This document shows positions 54,146-63,061 of a stretch of 64,000 nt of DNA, one piece after another. The notes under the pieces are model-generated. The model ran no database searches. It was given only the letters and a program-made list of their open reading frames with translations, and had not been told where the DNA came from. This stretch comes from Ideonella oryzae (GTDB lineage Bacteria > Pseudomonadota > Gammaproteobacteria > Burkholderiales > Burkholderiaceae_C), in contig NZ_JAMXMC010000005.1 of assembly GCF_024055665.1 (NCBI RefSeq), positions 62,001 through 126,000 of the forward strand. The letters are read 5' to 3'. Made by a program: the position numbers and the translations under genes. The stretch's first letter is position 1; each line of letters begins with the position of its first letter.

Positions 54146-54169
54146 GGAGTCCCAAGCCTGGGGTCTCCC
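54145..54169 (+). other. hairpin just after the regulator stop codon
   Basis: GGGAG-T-CCC pairs with GGG-T-CTCCC around a short loop, starting at the last base of the TAG stop. No T-run; it may attenuate or separate the regulator from the lipoprotein gene. Confidence 0.4.
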
Positions 54170-54257
54170 CCTACACTGCGCGCCGGAGGCTCATGTCCTC
54201 CGAACACGACCGTTGGCGACTTGCCGACGGGTTCTGCGGATCAGTGCGGGAAGACCC

Positions 54258-56429
54258 ATGTTGTTGCGACTGTTGCGAGGGGGCCTGGCGGGCCTGTTGT
54301 TGCTGGGCTTGCTGGCGGGTTGCGGGGGCGGTCGTGCCGAGAACCCGACCCTGTCGCTGAGCCTGTCGGTCGATGGCAGCACCGCGGCAGGCACCACCAG
54401 CGGCGGCACCACCACGCTGCAGATCCAGTCCGGCCAGACGGTCGCGATGGACAGCAGCCTGGATGTGGCGGTCGTCGAATCCCCCGGGCAGGCCACCCTC
54501 ACCTCGCTGACCAAGACCAGCACCTCCTGGGTCGGCCTGGTCAACAGCGCCGTGGAAGACGACGTCACCCTGCTGGTGACCTCGCGCGACTACCCCGACC
54601 AGACCCGCACCGTGGTGCTGCACGTCACACCCACCCCCCTGGCCATCAATGTGGTGGTGGACGGCGTGACCCAGACCGCCACCGCAGTCGGCAGCGGCGG
54701 CAACTACTCGCTCAGCATCCAGTCGGGCCAGACTGTGGCCCTGCAGTCCAACGTGAACCTGGATCTCACCAGCGACTTCGGCGACGCCCGTGTGGCCAAC
54801 CGGTTGGTGTCCAAGACGGGTTGGCAGGGTACCCTGACCAGCGCCGTGGACACCGAGGTCACCTTCACCGCCGCCGTGGACGGCGACAGCAGCCGCAGCG
54901 CCCAGATCCATGTGCTGATCGCCGCCACCCCCCTGCAGGTCGGCGTGAAGGTCGATGGCGTCACCCAGAACGCCGCGCCGGTGCTCGCCGGCGAGAGCTA
55001 TACCGTCACCATCAGCTCCGGCCAGCAGGTCGCCCTGCACAGCACGGTGGCCATGGTCGTGGATGAGAGCCTGGGCTCCGCCAGCAAGTCGGCCTACACC
55101 AAGACGTCCACCGACTGGTCGGCCAACCTGGCCAGCGCCAGCTCGTCCGAGGCCACGCTGGTGGTCAAGTCCAATGCCGACAACAGCCTGATGGCCACCA
55201 TCCATGTGGTGATCGATCCCAAGCCGCTGGCGGTCACGGCCTCTGTGGACGGCGTGCTGGTGACCAACAGCCCGGTGACCGCCGGCCAAACCTACCAGCT
55301 CAACCTCAACTCGGGCCAGCAGCTGACACTGGACAGCACCATCAAGGTCAACTTCGCCTCCGCGTTGGGGGCGGCCAGCGCCAGCAACATCAGCAAGTCC
55401 AGCACCGAATGGCAGGCCTCCCTGAGTGCTGGCACGGCGACCACGGTCACCCTGACCGCCACCGCCCAGGGTGACAGCACGCGGGTCGCCACCTTCGTGG
55501 TGCATGTGGCCGCGGCACCGCTGCAGGTCGGCGTGCTGGTCAATGGTGTCTCGGTCACCGCCACACCGCTGCTGGCCGGCCAGGCCACCACCGTCAACAT
55601 GAGCTCGGGCCAGTCGCTGACCCTGAACAGCAATGTGTCCTTCCAGGTAGACGAATCCCTGGGCACCGCCACCAAGAGCGGCTACACCAAGACCGCCAAC
55701 ACCTGGTCGGCCACGCTCAGCAGCACCGCGCCGACGGTGCTCACGTTGACCGCCAAGTCGGCCTCGGACAGCAGCCAGGCGGTGACCATCAATGTGGTGC
55801 TCGACCAGATTGCACTGACGGTCAATCTGCAGATCCTGACCAGCGACGGCAGCACCGTGGTGCAGACGGACACCGCCACCGCCGGAGACGTCAAGACCTA
55901 CAGCATCCCGACCGGCTACCGGGTCGCCGTCGGCTCGCCCACGCTGCCGATCAACGTCACGGCCGACCTGGGCGATGGCCTGGCCCGCTATGTGAACAGC
56001 GACAACCACAGCTGGAACGCCATGCTGGTCAGCAGCAGCGCCACCGAGGCCGTGCTGAATATCACCCCGCAGGGCGCCACCACCGGTGGCCTGACGCTGA
56101 AGTTCGACATCGTGCCCAAGGACTTCGCCGTTGACGTGAGCATCAATGGCCTGGCCCTTCCCACCAGCCCTTATGCGGCGGGTGACGATCGGACGATCGT
56201 GGTCTCGTCCGGCGACGTGGTGGCCATGGCCAGCGACAACAACGGCAATATCGTGGTCACCAGCACGCTCAACGGTCTGACGGAGTCCTCCGTCACCAAG
56301 ACCAGCAGCGCCTACACGGTGTCGCTGACCAACGGCACAGGGGCGGATCAGACTGCGGTCTACACGATCACGTCGGCGTCCGACTCCACCGCCAAGGTGA
56401 CCTTGCACATCACCGTGCGGGCCCCCTGA
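54258..56429 (+). CDS. lipoprotein of seven tandem ~98-residue repeats, function unknown
   Basis: 723 aa. The start MLLRLLRGGLAGLLLLGLLAGC gives a lipobox (LAGC, Cys22); the 15 codons upstream spoil the signal and are left out. After a short Gly linker the rest is seven units starting at about residues 29, 128, 226, 324, 422, 520 and 623; units 2 to 5 are exactly 98 aa. A typical unit reads PLxVxVxVDG, then AGxxYxxxxxSGQxVxLxS, then xDESLGxAxxSxYTKTSTxW, then an alternating Ser/Thr/Val strand ending TIHVV. This looks like an all-beta, Ig- or Bacon-like string of domains on the cell surface. No catalytic motif. I do not recognise the family. It lies 112 bp behind the aspartate-less regulator. 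Confidence 0.85.
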   Translation: MLLRLLRGGLAGLLLLGLLAGCGGGRAENPTLSLSLSVDGSTAAGTTSGGTTTLQIQSGQTVAMDSSLDVAVVESPGQATLTSLTKTSTSWVGLVNSAVEDDVTLLVTSRDYPDQTRTVVLHVTPTPLAINVVVDGVTQTATAVGSGGNYSLSIQSGQTVALQSNVNLDLTSDFGDARVANRLVSKTGWQGTLTSAVDTEVTFTAAVDGDSSRSAQIHVLIAATPLQVGVKVDGVTQNAAPVLAGESYTVTISSGQQVALHSTVAMVVDESLGSASKSAYTKTSTDWSANLASASSSEATLVVKSNADNSLMATIHVVIDPKPLAVTASVDGVLVTNSPVTAGQTYQLNLNSGQQLTLDSTIKVNFASALGAASASNISKSSTEWQASLSAGTATTVTLTATAQGDSTRVATFVVHVAAAPLQVGVLVNGVSVTATPLLAGQATTVNMSSGQSLTLNSNVSFQVDESLGTATKSGYTKTANTWSATLSSTAPTVLTLTAKSASDSSQAVTINVVLDQIALTVNLQILTSDGSTVVQTDTATAGDVKTYSIPTGYRVAVGSPTLPINVTADLGDGLARYVNSDNHSWNAMLVSSSATEAVLNITPQGATTGGLTLKFDIVPKDFAVDVSINGLALPTSPYAAGDDRTIVVSSGDVVAMASDNNGNIVVTSTLNGLTESSVTKTSSAYTVSLTNGTGADQTAVYTITSASDSTAKVTLHITVRAP
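54639..55814 (+). repeat. four in-frame 294-bp tandem repeats in the lipoprotein gene
   Basis: Units begin at 54639, 54933, 55227 and 55521, each exactly 294 bp. The DNA has diverged, so the copies are recognised at protein level. Flanking copies (54342-54638, 55815-56123, 56124-56426) vary in length. Confidence 0.8.
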
Positions 56430-56454
56430 CTCAGATCGGCCCTGCCAACGCAAA

Positions 56455-56486
56455 GAAGGGGGTGGACCTTGCGGTCCCCCCCCTTT
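56455..56486. terminator. terminator between the repeat lipoprotein and oligomer hydrolase genes
   Basis: GAAGGGGGTGGACC-TTGC-GGTCCCCCCCCTTTC forms a 12-13-bp stem with one mismatch, pyrimidine-rich on the right. It serves convergent genes. Confidence 0.65.
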
Positions 56487-56507
56487 CTCTTTGTGTGCGC
56501 TGCAGAA

Positions 56508-58628
56508 TCAGTCCGGCACCACCAAGGTCCGGCCGTCAAAGACGATCTGAGCCGCGGGTGCCGGGGAAGCGGCAATCGGCGGCACGTTCTGGACAGACAG
56601 CGCCGTGCTGCTGCTGGCACGCGGCACGGTGTGCACCACCTGGCTGCCCGGCAGCGGGGCGCCGGTGGTCAGGTGGGCCCAGACCGCGTCCAACGTCGCG
56701 TTGAAGTACACATGCAGCGGAATGAAGCGGGTGTCGTAGCCCAGGGCCGGTCCATAGGACATGAAGGCATCGAAGTGCTGGCCGTTGGTCACCTCGATGT
56801 AGCGCGTGGGACTGCCGGGCTCGACCCGCTGGTTGCGGGCGAAATAGGCCCGGGCCGCATGGTTGACCGGCAGCAGGGAATCGCTGCGGCCCGCCACGAT
56901 CACCGTGGGCTTGCCGTGCAGACGGGCACCGAGCTGCACCTGGGCCACGCCGGCCTTCACCCGTGCGGCCGCGCTCGCCGCCTCCCCAGTGAGCGCCGCG
57001 CCACGCACCGCGTCCTGCCCGGTGGCCAGCGCGCGCAGACACAGCGCCCCATCCAGGCCGAAGTCAGCCCGGCCGGTGCTGGGCGAGGTGGACAGGAAGT
57101 CCAGCCGCGGTCCGCCCACCGAACCGTCGTAGACGACGTTCACCCCCGAGGTCGGCGGAATGCCATTGCCGCTGGCGAACAACCCGGCCTGGGTTGTCGG
57201 TGACTGGGCAATGGGCAGGCCGCTGGCATCGGTGTTGGCGAAGCTGTAGCCGCACAGGTCGTCCAGCGCACCAAAGCGCCCCAGCGCATTGGCGTAGGTC
57301 ACCGCGATCGCGTTGGTGGCCAGGCGGAAATGCGACTGCTGCAGGAAGGCGCTCTCCGGTGTCCAGCCATGGGCCAGCAGCACGTCCCAGGCACTGTCGG
57401 CCTGGGCGGCCACGGTGTCGCCCGTGATCAGCCCACGCTCGGCCAGGCCGGTGCAGCGCTGCTGGGCCGACGTGGTGTAGGCCGCCGGCCAGAAGGCCGG
57501 GTCCATCGACAGCCCTGTGCGCGAGGACAGCAGGGCACAGGGCTGGTAGAGCGCCGCCAGCGTGAAGTAGTCGATCAGCGGCAGGCCGGTCACCGGCACG
57601 GTCGCGCTGCCCTGGCGGATCTGCACACCCGGGGTCGGCCGGGGCTGGGCGTTGGGTTCGCTGACCGCCACCGCGTCGATCAGGCCCTCGGTGTCCTGCT
57701 CGGCCGCGGCCAGCGCCGCACCGCCGCCGTTGGACACGCTGGAAGCGATGACCAGGGTGTTGGCCGGGGTGAAGTGGCGGCTGCCGGCGTACTGCTGGTT
57801 GAGCACGTACAGCGCGAAGCGGACGGCGCTGAGCGTGTTCTGGCCCCAGTCCTTCTCCGGGTTCTGTCGCGAGTGGGCATGCTCGTAGGCCATGCGGTTG
57901 GGCAGGGCCGCGTTGAAGGCGGCCACCCGGTCGGCCGGGGCGCGCACCCGGAACAAGGCCTCGGTGCCCGCCGTGGCAGCGTCCATCGGCAGGCCCTCGC
58001 GGGAGGTGACCACCCCGGTCATCAGGTCGTGGTAGCCGTTGCCCGAGCCCTTGTCGGTGTAGGCCACCGCGCAGCCGTGCTTGAGGCCCCACTCGCCGGC
58101 GGTGGCGATGGCCCCGTAGATGCCGCGTGAACCCGAGGAGGTGGCGGTGACGATGCAGGCATGGTCCGGGTCGAAGCCCACCGGCAGCTGCACCATCAGC
58201 GTCACATTGCGGCGCCCGCTGCCGTCGTCGGCCCAGGCCGTGGTTTCCGTGCCAGCGATCTTGCCCTCGCCCAGGGTGTCCTGGCCGTGGATGTCGATGT
58301 TGGGCCCGTAGAAGACCCCCATGCCGCCCAGCGGCGTGATGTCCACCAGGGCCCGGTAGTTGGTGTAGATGGCGTTGCGCCGCAGCTCGCTGGCCGTCGG
58401 GTGGGCGGGATCGACGTAGGCCGGCGTGGCCCCCATCAGCCCTGTCTTGCCCAGGCCGGCTGTCAGGAGGTCGTCGCTGACCCCATCGGTCACCCGCACC
58501 GTCACCGGCCCGCGCACCCCGGGTGGCAAGGCCGCATCGCCCGCCCATGCCGTGCCCAGCGTGGCCACGCAGGCGCAGCCCAGCACCAGTGGCCGCAGCC
58601 AACCGCGGCCGTTCGTTCCATTGTTCAT
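56508..58628 (-). CDS. D-(-)-3-hydroxybutyrate oligomer hydrolase
   Basis: 706 aa, matching the length of the Ralstonia 3HB-oligomer hydrolase family, which cuts PHB-derived oligomers to 3-hydroxybutyrate. N-terminal signal (WLRPLVLGCACVATLGTAWAG). The nucleophile Ser299 is in the lipase-like box IASSVSNGGGAA; TATSSGSRGIYGAIATAGEW and SEPNAQPRPTPGVQI are family segments. The ATG at 58628 starts the signal peptide; longer frames upstream are antisense. Whether it is periplasmic or secreted cannot be told. It implies the organism makes or eats polyhydroxybutyrate. Confidence 0.93.
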   Translation of the reverse strand: MNNGTNGRGWLRPLVLGCACVATLGTAWAGDAALPPGVRGPVTVRVTDGVSDDLLTAGLGKTGLMGATPAYVDPAHPTASELRRNAIYTNYRALVDITPLGGMGVFYGPNIDIHGQDTLGEGKIAGTETTAWADDGSGRRNVTLMVQLPVGFDPDHACIVTATSSGSRGIYGAIATAGEWGLKHGCAVAYTDKGSGNGYHDLMTGVVTSREGLPMDAATAGTEALFRVRAPADRVAAFNAALPNRMAYEHAHSRQNPEKDWGQNTLSAVRFALYVLNQQYAGSRHFTPANTLVIASSVSNGGGAALAAAEQDTEGLIDAVAVSEPNAQPRPTPGVQIRQGSATVPVTGLPLIDYFTLAALYQPCALLSSRTGLSMDPAFWPAAYTTSAQQRCTGLAERGLITGDTVAAQADSAWDVLLAHGWTPESAFLQQSHFRLATNAIAVTYANALGRFGALDDLCGYSFANTDASGLPIAQSPTTQAGLFASGNGIPPTSGVNVVYDGSVGGPRLDFLSTSPSTGRADFGLDGALCLRALATGQDAVRGAALTGEAASAAARVKAGVAQVQLGARLHGKPTVIVAGRSDSLLPVNHAARAYFARNQRVEPGSPTRYIEVTNGQHFDAFMSYGPALGYDTRFIPLHVYFNATLDAVWAHLTTGAPLPGSQVVHTVPRASSSTALSVQNVPPIAASPAPAAQIVFDGRTLVVPD

Positions 58629-58791
58629 CGTGTCGCTCCCTGTGATCGCCTCCTGGCTGGAGGCCGAGCGATTCTGAGCGGGTGCCCCCGGCTTGTGGCG
58701 TCCTCCGCGGGATAGTCCCGATGCCGTGGCCCCGCGTGGTGAAATGCGGCATCGCGGCCCTGTCAGCGCCGCCCCCCATCGCCGCTTCCCC

Positions 58792-59595
58792 ATGCCCGGA
58801 CACATCCACTTCCATCCGGCCGATGCCCAAGGCATTGCCCGGGTGATCATCAGCCACCCCGGCAAGCTCAACGCGCTGGACATCGCCATGTGGCGCGACC
58901 TGCGGGCCGGTTTCGACGCCATCCGCACCCAGCCCCGCCCGCCGCGGGCTCTCATCGTGCAGGGCGAAGGCGGCAGCTTCGTCGCCGGGGGCGACATCGA
59001 GGAATTCCCGCGCTTCCGCTTCGACCCGGCCACGCTGGCCGACTTCCACGAGGAGATCGTGGCCCCGGCGCTGGAAGCCATGCTGGCCTGCGACGTGCCG
59101 CTCATCGCGCAGATCGAGGGCGCCTGCATCGGCGGGGGGCTGGAGATCGCCGCCTGCTGCGACCTGCGCCTGTGCGGCCAGGGCAGCCGCTTCGGCGTGC
59201 CCATCGCCAAGCTGGGCTTCCCGATGGCACCGCGTGAGATCGAGATCGTCGCCCGCGTGGTGGGCGAGACGGTGCTGCGCGAACTGCTGCTGGAAGCCCG
59301 CGTGCTCAGTGCCGAGGAGGCCCGGCTGCGGGGCCTGGTCACCCGGGTGCTGCCCGATGCCGAGGTGGCCGCCGACGCCTGGCGCACCGCCCAGCGCATC
59401 GCCGAGCTGTCCCCCCAGGCCATGCGTCTGAACAAGCAGGCCCTGCGCCACTTCACCCAGGGCCCGGCCAGCCAGCGCGCCGACCGCGAGCCGCACTACG
59501 CCTATGCCCCTTCGGCCGAACACCGAGAGGGCCTGGCCGCCTTCAACGAGAAGCGCCCCGCCCGCTTCCTGGACCCGGACGACCCGGCCCGCTGA
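58792..59595 (+). CDS. enoyl-CoA hydratase/isomerase family protein (one catalytic Glu absent)
   Basis: Crotonase-fold protein of 267 aa. The oxyanion-hole segments are intact: GEGGSFVAGGDIEEF and IEGACIGGGLEIAACCDLR, including the first Glu. The second catalytic position, normally PE in FGxPExxLG, reads FGVPIAKLG, so that Glu is Ile. It may therefore be an isomerase, thioesterase or CoA-binding variant rather than a hydratase. The ATG at 58792 gives the family-like start MPGHIHFHPADAQGIARVII. Divergent from the oligomer hydrolase, both touching C4-acid metabolism. Confidence 0.88.
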   Translation: MPGHIHFHPADAQGIARVIISHPGKLNALDIAMWRDLRAGFDAIRTQPRPPRALIVQGEGGSFVAGGDIEEFPRFRFDPATLADFHEEIVAPALEAMLACDVPLIAQIEGACIGGGLEIAACCDLRLCGQGSRFGVPIAKLGFPMAPREIEIVARVVGETVLRELLLEARVLSAEEARLRGLVTRVLPDAEVAADAWRTAQRIAELSPQAMRLNKQALRHFTQGPASQRADREPHYAYAPSAEHREGLAAFNEKRPARFLDPDDPAR

Positions 59596-59666
59596 AACCG
59601 GCGCGGCCCCGGCCCCGGCTTGCGAGACCGCCCGGGCCGTGCAGAATCGGGCACAGGAGGACTGAC

Positions 59667-60404
59667 ATGCGGCGCCTGGGCATCAAGAACGCGGCAAGCG
59701 CATGGGCCGGCTGGAGCCTGGCCCTGGCAGCTGGGGCCAGTGGCGCAGCCTCACCGGCCGACCCTGCCGACGGCTGGGCCCGTTGCCAGCGGGACACCAA
59801 CCCGGAACGCTGCCTGGCGACCCTGGAGACCGAAGCCTTGCAGGCGCCCCATGCACGCAAAGCCCCCTGGGCGATCCGGCAGGGAGCCTTGCTGCGGCTG
59901 CAGGCGCCCGGGGCGTCGGAGATCCGGCTGGAGGACAGTGCCCAGTCGCATTACCGGGCACTGGGACCGGTGGGCCGCAGCGGCACCTGGCTGGTGGCCC
60001 GCCTGTCCCCTGCCGACAGTCCCGCACTGCTGTTGGTCAATGCGGCATCGGGCCAGAGCCTCGGGCTGGATGCCCCGCCACGACCAGCCCCCGACGGGCA
60101 TCTGCTGGTCGCCATCCGGCCCGGACAGCCGGACCACGACGGCTCGACACTGACCTTGCTGCAACGCTCCGGCAACCGCTGGAGCGTGGTGTTCCGCTAC
60201 GAGGCCCCGGCGGGGCTGCATCTGAACTTCCACCGCTGGCGCAGCGACGGTGCTGCGGTCCACCTGCAGTGGCAAAGATCAGCCACCCCGACCTGTCCGA
60301 CCGGAGACGGCAGCGCCCAGCTGAGGGACGGCCCCTTCGGCTGGGATTTCGTGCCGGAGATGCCACCGCCCTGCCAGGCGGCAGAGGCTCACTCTTCTTC
60401 CTGA
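59667..60404 (+). CDS. exported hypothetical protein
   Basis: 245 aa with a signal-like N-terminus (WAGWSLALAAGASGAAS) and a strong AGGAGGAC ribosome site 5 bases before the ATG. The mature protein has Cys residues at CQRDTNPERC and CPTGDG...CQ that could form disulphides. No known domain. Its last 16 bases overlap the 3' end of gspC on the other strand. Function unknown; a periplasmic location is inferred. Confidence 0.75.
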   Translation: MRRLGIKNAASAWAGWSLALAAGASGAASPADPADGWARCQRDTNPERCLATLETEALQAPHARKAPWAIRQGALLRLQAPGASEIRLEDSAQSHYRALGPVGRSGTWLVARLSPADSPALLLVNAASGQSLGLDAPPRPAPDGHLLVAIRPGQPDHDGSTLTLLQRSGNRWSVVFRYEAPAGLHLNFHRWRSDGAAVHLQWQRSATPTCPTGDGSAQLRDGPFGWDFVPEMPPPCQAAEAHSSS

Positions 60405-60970
60405 CCGTCCTGAGGGTTGGGCGGCGGCGTCTGGCCGGCCGACTCCTGACGCAGGCCCTGGCCCAGCACCTGGGGCTGCCCCGGCAGGCCCACCCGTGGC
60501 GTGCGGACTGCCGCCCCGTTCGGCACGGCGGAACGCTGCACGGTGTTCGGGTCGGGCAGGCTCAGCGAGGTGCTGGCCGGACCGCCCTTGGGTCCGAGTT
60601 CGACCGAGCGCTTGCTGACCGACAGCAGCACGGTGTCGCCCTCGATCACAGCCCCGGTGCGCCAGGGCCGGGCCGGCTGCCCGCCCACGGAGATCAGCGC
60701 CACGCCCTGCGGGCTGTCCGAAGCCTTGCCGCCCGGCGCCACGATACCCAGCAACTGGAAGCGGCCGTCACCGGCATCCTCTTCCTGGTCGTCCGCCACC
60801 GCCACCGTGCCCAGCACGCGGGCCAGGCTACCGCCCTGCGGCACGCCCGCCGTTGCGGCCTGGGCCGTGGCAGGCAGACCCTGCGCACGCACGAAGAGCT
60901 TGAGCCCCCAGAACAGACCACTCATGGCCACCAGGGCCCACACCACGAACGTTAATAAACGCGACGCCAT
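60389..60970 (-). CDS. gspC: type II secretion inner-membrane protein GspC (short form)
   Basis: 193 aa from MASRLLTFVVWALVAMSG; an alternative ATG at 60988 adds six residues. A single TM segment lies at about 4-26, then the homology region (LARVLGTVAVADDQEED, GRFQLLGIVAPGGKASDS, GVALISVGGQPARPWRTGAV, RSVELGPKG) that contacts the GspD secretin. It ends in a Pro/Gln-rich acidic tail without a PDZ or coiled-coil domain, so it is a short GspC. Divergent from gspG with only 62 bp between the two starts. Confidence 0.88.
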   Translation of the reverse strand: MASRLLTFVVWALVAMSGLFWGLKLFVRAQGLPATAQAATAGVPQGGSLARVLGTVAVADDQEEDAGDGRFQLLGIVAPGGKASDSPQGVALISVGGQPARPWRTGAVIEGDTVLLSVSKRSVELGPKGGPASTSLSLPDPNTVQRSAVPNGAAVRTPRVGLPGQPQVLGQGLRQESAGQTPPPNPQDGQEEE

Positions 60971-61032
60971 CGGACGATTATGATGCATGCCCACACTGAG
61001 AACCCTGGCCGTTTCCGGCCACGTTGACCACC

Positions 61033-61479
61033 ATGTCTGTGACATTTCCCCAGCAGCCGATGAAGCGGCTGCGCCAGGCCGGTTTCACACTGATCGAACT
61101 GATGGTCGTGCTGGTGATCATCGGCGTGCTGGCTGCCCTGATTGTGCCCAACGTGCTCGACCGTGCCGATGACGCCCGCGTGACGGCGGCGCGCACCGAC
61201 ATCGGCAATCTGATGCAGGCGCTCAAGCTCTACAAGCTGGACAACCAGCGCTACCCCACCGGCGAGCAGGGTCTGGATGCCCTGATCCGCAAGCCGACCA
61301 CCAGCCCGGTGCCGTCCAATTGGCGCCCCTATGTGGAAAAACTGCCCAACGACCCCTGGGGCCGGGCTTACCAATACGCCAACCCGGGCGTGAAGGGCGA
61401 GATCGACGTGTTCAGCCTGGGCGCCGATGGTCAGCCCGGTGGCGAAGGTGTGAACGCCGACATCGGCTCCTGGCAGTAA
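61033..61479 (+). CDS. gspG: type II secretion major pseudopilin GspG
   Basis: 148 aa. Prepilin motif RQAGFTLIELMVVLVIIGVL (cleavage after Gly, Glu at +5), then the GspG Ca-binding region near KLPNDPWGRAYQYANPG and the end FSLGADGQPGGEGVNADIGS. PilD encoded at 28 kb is the likely processing enzyme. Heads gspG-H-I-J-K. Confidence 0.97.
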   Translation: MSVTFPQQPMKRLRQAGFTLIELMVVLVIIGVLAALIVPNVLDRADDARVTAARTDIGNLMQALKLYKLDNQRYPTGEQGLDALIRKPTTSPVPSNWRPYVEKLPNDPWGRAYQYANPGVKGEIDVFSLGADGQPGGEGVNADIGSWQ

Positions 61480-61506
61480 GCGATCGTCATCCGTCGGCAT
61501 CGGTCC

Positions 61507-61965
61507 ATGGCCCACGCTCAACGCCGGCAACGGGGTTTCACGCTGCTGGAGCTGATGGTGGTGGTGGCCCTGCTGGCTGTGGTGGTGGGCATGGCCTCGC
61601 TGTCGCTGCGTGACAGCGCCGCAGCCCGGTTGGATGAAGAAGCTGTCCGTCTGTCGGCCCTGCTCGAAGGGGCCCGCGCCCGCTCCCGCGCGATGGGTGT
61701 GGAGGTGGACTGGCAACCCCTGCCCGACCAGCCCGGTTTCCGCTTCGTCGGCCTGCCCGACACCGTCCACCTGCCCGACCGCTGGCTGGACGAGGACACC
61801 CATGCCGAGGTCATCGGAGCACCTTCGCTGGTACTGGGGCCGGAGCCCGTCATCGGCGCCCAACGGGTGGTGCTGAGCCTGGGCGAGCGCCGCGTGGTGC
61901 TGGCCACCGATGGCTTGAGCGCCTTTGCGCCGCTGGCCGAGCCAGAAGGGAAGCCCACCCCGTGA
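61507..61965 (+). CDS. gspH: type II secretion minor pseudopilin GspH
   Basis: 152 aa. Prepilin motif RGFTLLELMVVVALLAVVVG near 9-28, followed by a globular part (EEAVRLSALLEGARARSRAMG). Overlaps gspI by 4 bases. Confidence 0.93.
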   Translation: MAHAQRRQRGFTLLELMVVVALLAVVVGMASLSLRDSAAARLDEEAVRLSALLEGARARSRAMGVEVDWQPLPDQPGFRFVGLPDTVHLPDRWLDEDTHAEVIGAPSLVLGPEPVIGAQRVVLSLGERRVVLATDGLSAFAPLAEPEGKPTP

Positions 61966-62342
61966 ACCCGCGCCGCCCTCTTCATGCCACCGGACGCGGC
62001 TTCACCCTGGTCGAGGTGCTGGTGGCGGTGGCCATCGTGGCCATCGCGCTGGCGGCCGGCAGCCGGGCCGCCGGCTCTCTGCTGGGCAACGCCCAACGCC
62101 TGTCCGACGTGACGCTGAGCCAATGGTGCGCCACCAATGTGCTGACCAGCATCAAGCTCGCCAAGCAATACCCGGACATCGGCACCAGCAGCGGTGAATG
62201 CGAGGAACTGGGCCGCACCTTCACGAACACAGTGAAGGTGCAGGCCACCCTGAACCCCAACTTCCGCCGTGCGGATGTGGTGATCACCGACGAAGCAGGA
62301 GTCAACCTGGTGACCCTGTCCACCGTCCTGTCACGCTACTGA
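61962..62342 (+). CDS. gspI: type II secretion minor pseudopilin GspI
   Basis: 126 aa. Prepilin motif GRGFTLVEVLVAVAIVAIAL near 12-31; the WCATNVLTSIKL segment is typical of GspI. It overlaps gspJ by one base (TGATG). GspI-J-K form the pseudopilus tip complex. Confidence 0.93.
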   Translation: MNPRRPLHATGRGFTLVEVLVAVAIVAIALAAGSRAAGSLLGNAQRLSDVTLSQWCATNVLTSIKLAKQYPDIGTSSGECEELGRTFTNTVKVQATLNPNFRRADVVITDEAGVNLVTLSTVLSRY

Positions 62343-63061
62343 TGCGCCCCTGCTCCCACCCTGCCCTGATCCACCCTCGCCCTCGCCTGCGCGGCTTCAC
62401 GCTGGTCGAGGTGCTGGTGGCCCTGTTCATCATGGCCGTGCTGGCCATGATGGCCTGGCGCGGCATCGACGCCCTGGTGCGCTCCCGTGACGGTGCACAG
62501 GGCAACGCCCAGCAGATCCTGGTGCTGTCGACCACCGTCAACCAGTGGGAGCAGGATCTGGCCCAGCTGCAGCGCACGCCCGGCGTGCCGGCCCTCAAGT
62601 ACGACGGTGCGGCCCTGCGCCTGACCCGCCGCGCCAAGGACGGCCTCGTGCTGGTGGTCTGGATGCTGCAGGGGGACACCCTCTACCGCTGGGCCTCACC
62701 CCCCTCCAGCCGGGTGACCGACCTGCAGGAGTGGTGGCTGCGCAGCCAGCAGTGGTCGGGCATCCGCGAGAGCGCACTGCCCATGCTGGGGCAGCTCTCC
62801 GAGTGGCAGGTCTACTACTACCGCGAGGGCGACAACACCTGGAGCAATGCGCAGTCCAGCGCGGGGCGCAGCAACGCGGCGGCCCCCGTCGCCCCGCCGC
62901 CAACGAATCCGGGCACCGGGGGCGAGGGCGAGGGCACGCCCACCCCGCCCGACACCTCCAACGACGAAGACGCCGACCAGCTGCCCCAGGGCGTGCGGCT
63001 GGTGCTGCGGCTGCCGGCCGGCACGCTGACCCGCGACGTGCAGCTGGCAGGAGACCACTGA
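62342..63061 (+). CDS. gspJ: type II secretion minor pseudopilin GspJ
   Basis: 239 aa from MRPCSHPALIHPRPRLRGFT; prepilin motif RGFTLVEVLVALFIMAVLAM. A Pro/Gly/Thr-rich insert (about 180-215) precedes DEDADQLPQGVRLVLRLPAG. The upstream in-frame extension lies in gspI and is rejected. One-base overlap with gspK. Confidence 0.93.
   Translation: MRPCSHPALIHPRPRLRGFTLVEVLVALFIMAVLAMMAWRGIDALVRSRDGAQGNAQQILVLSTTVNQWEQDLAQLQRTPGVPALKYDGAALRLTRRAKDGLVLVVWMLQGDTLYRWASPPSSRVTDLQEWWLRSQQWSGIRESALPMLGQLSEWQVYYYREGDNTWSNAQSSAGRSNAAAPVAPPPTNPGTGGEGEGTPTPPDTSNDEDADQLPQGVRLVLRLPAGTLTRDVQLAGDH

Noticed and set aside
54213..54257. Earlier start for the repeat lipoprotein (MATCRRVLRISAGRP...)
   Set aside because: It would place 15 extra residues before a complete lipoprotein signal peptide.
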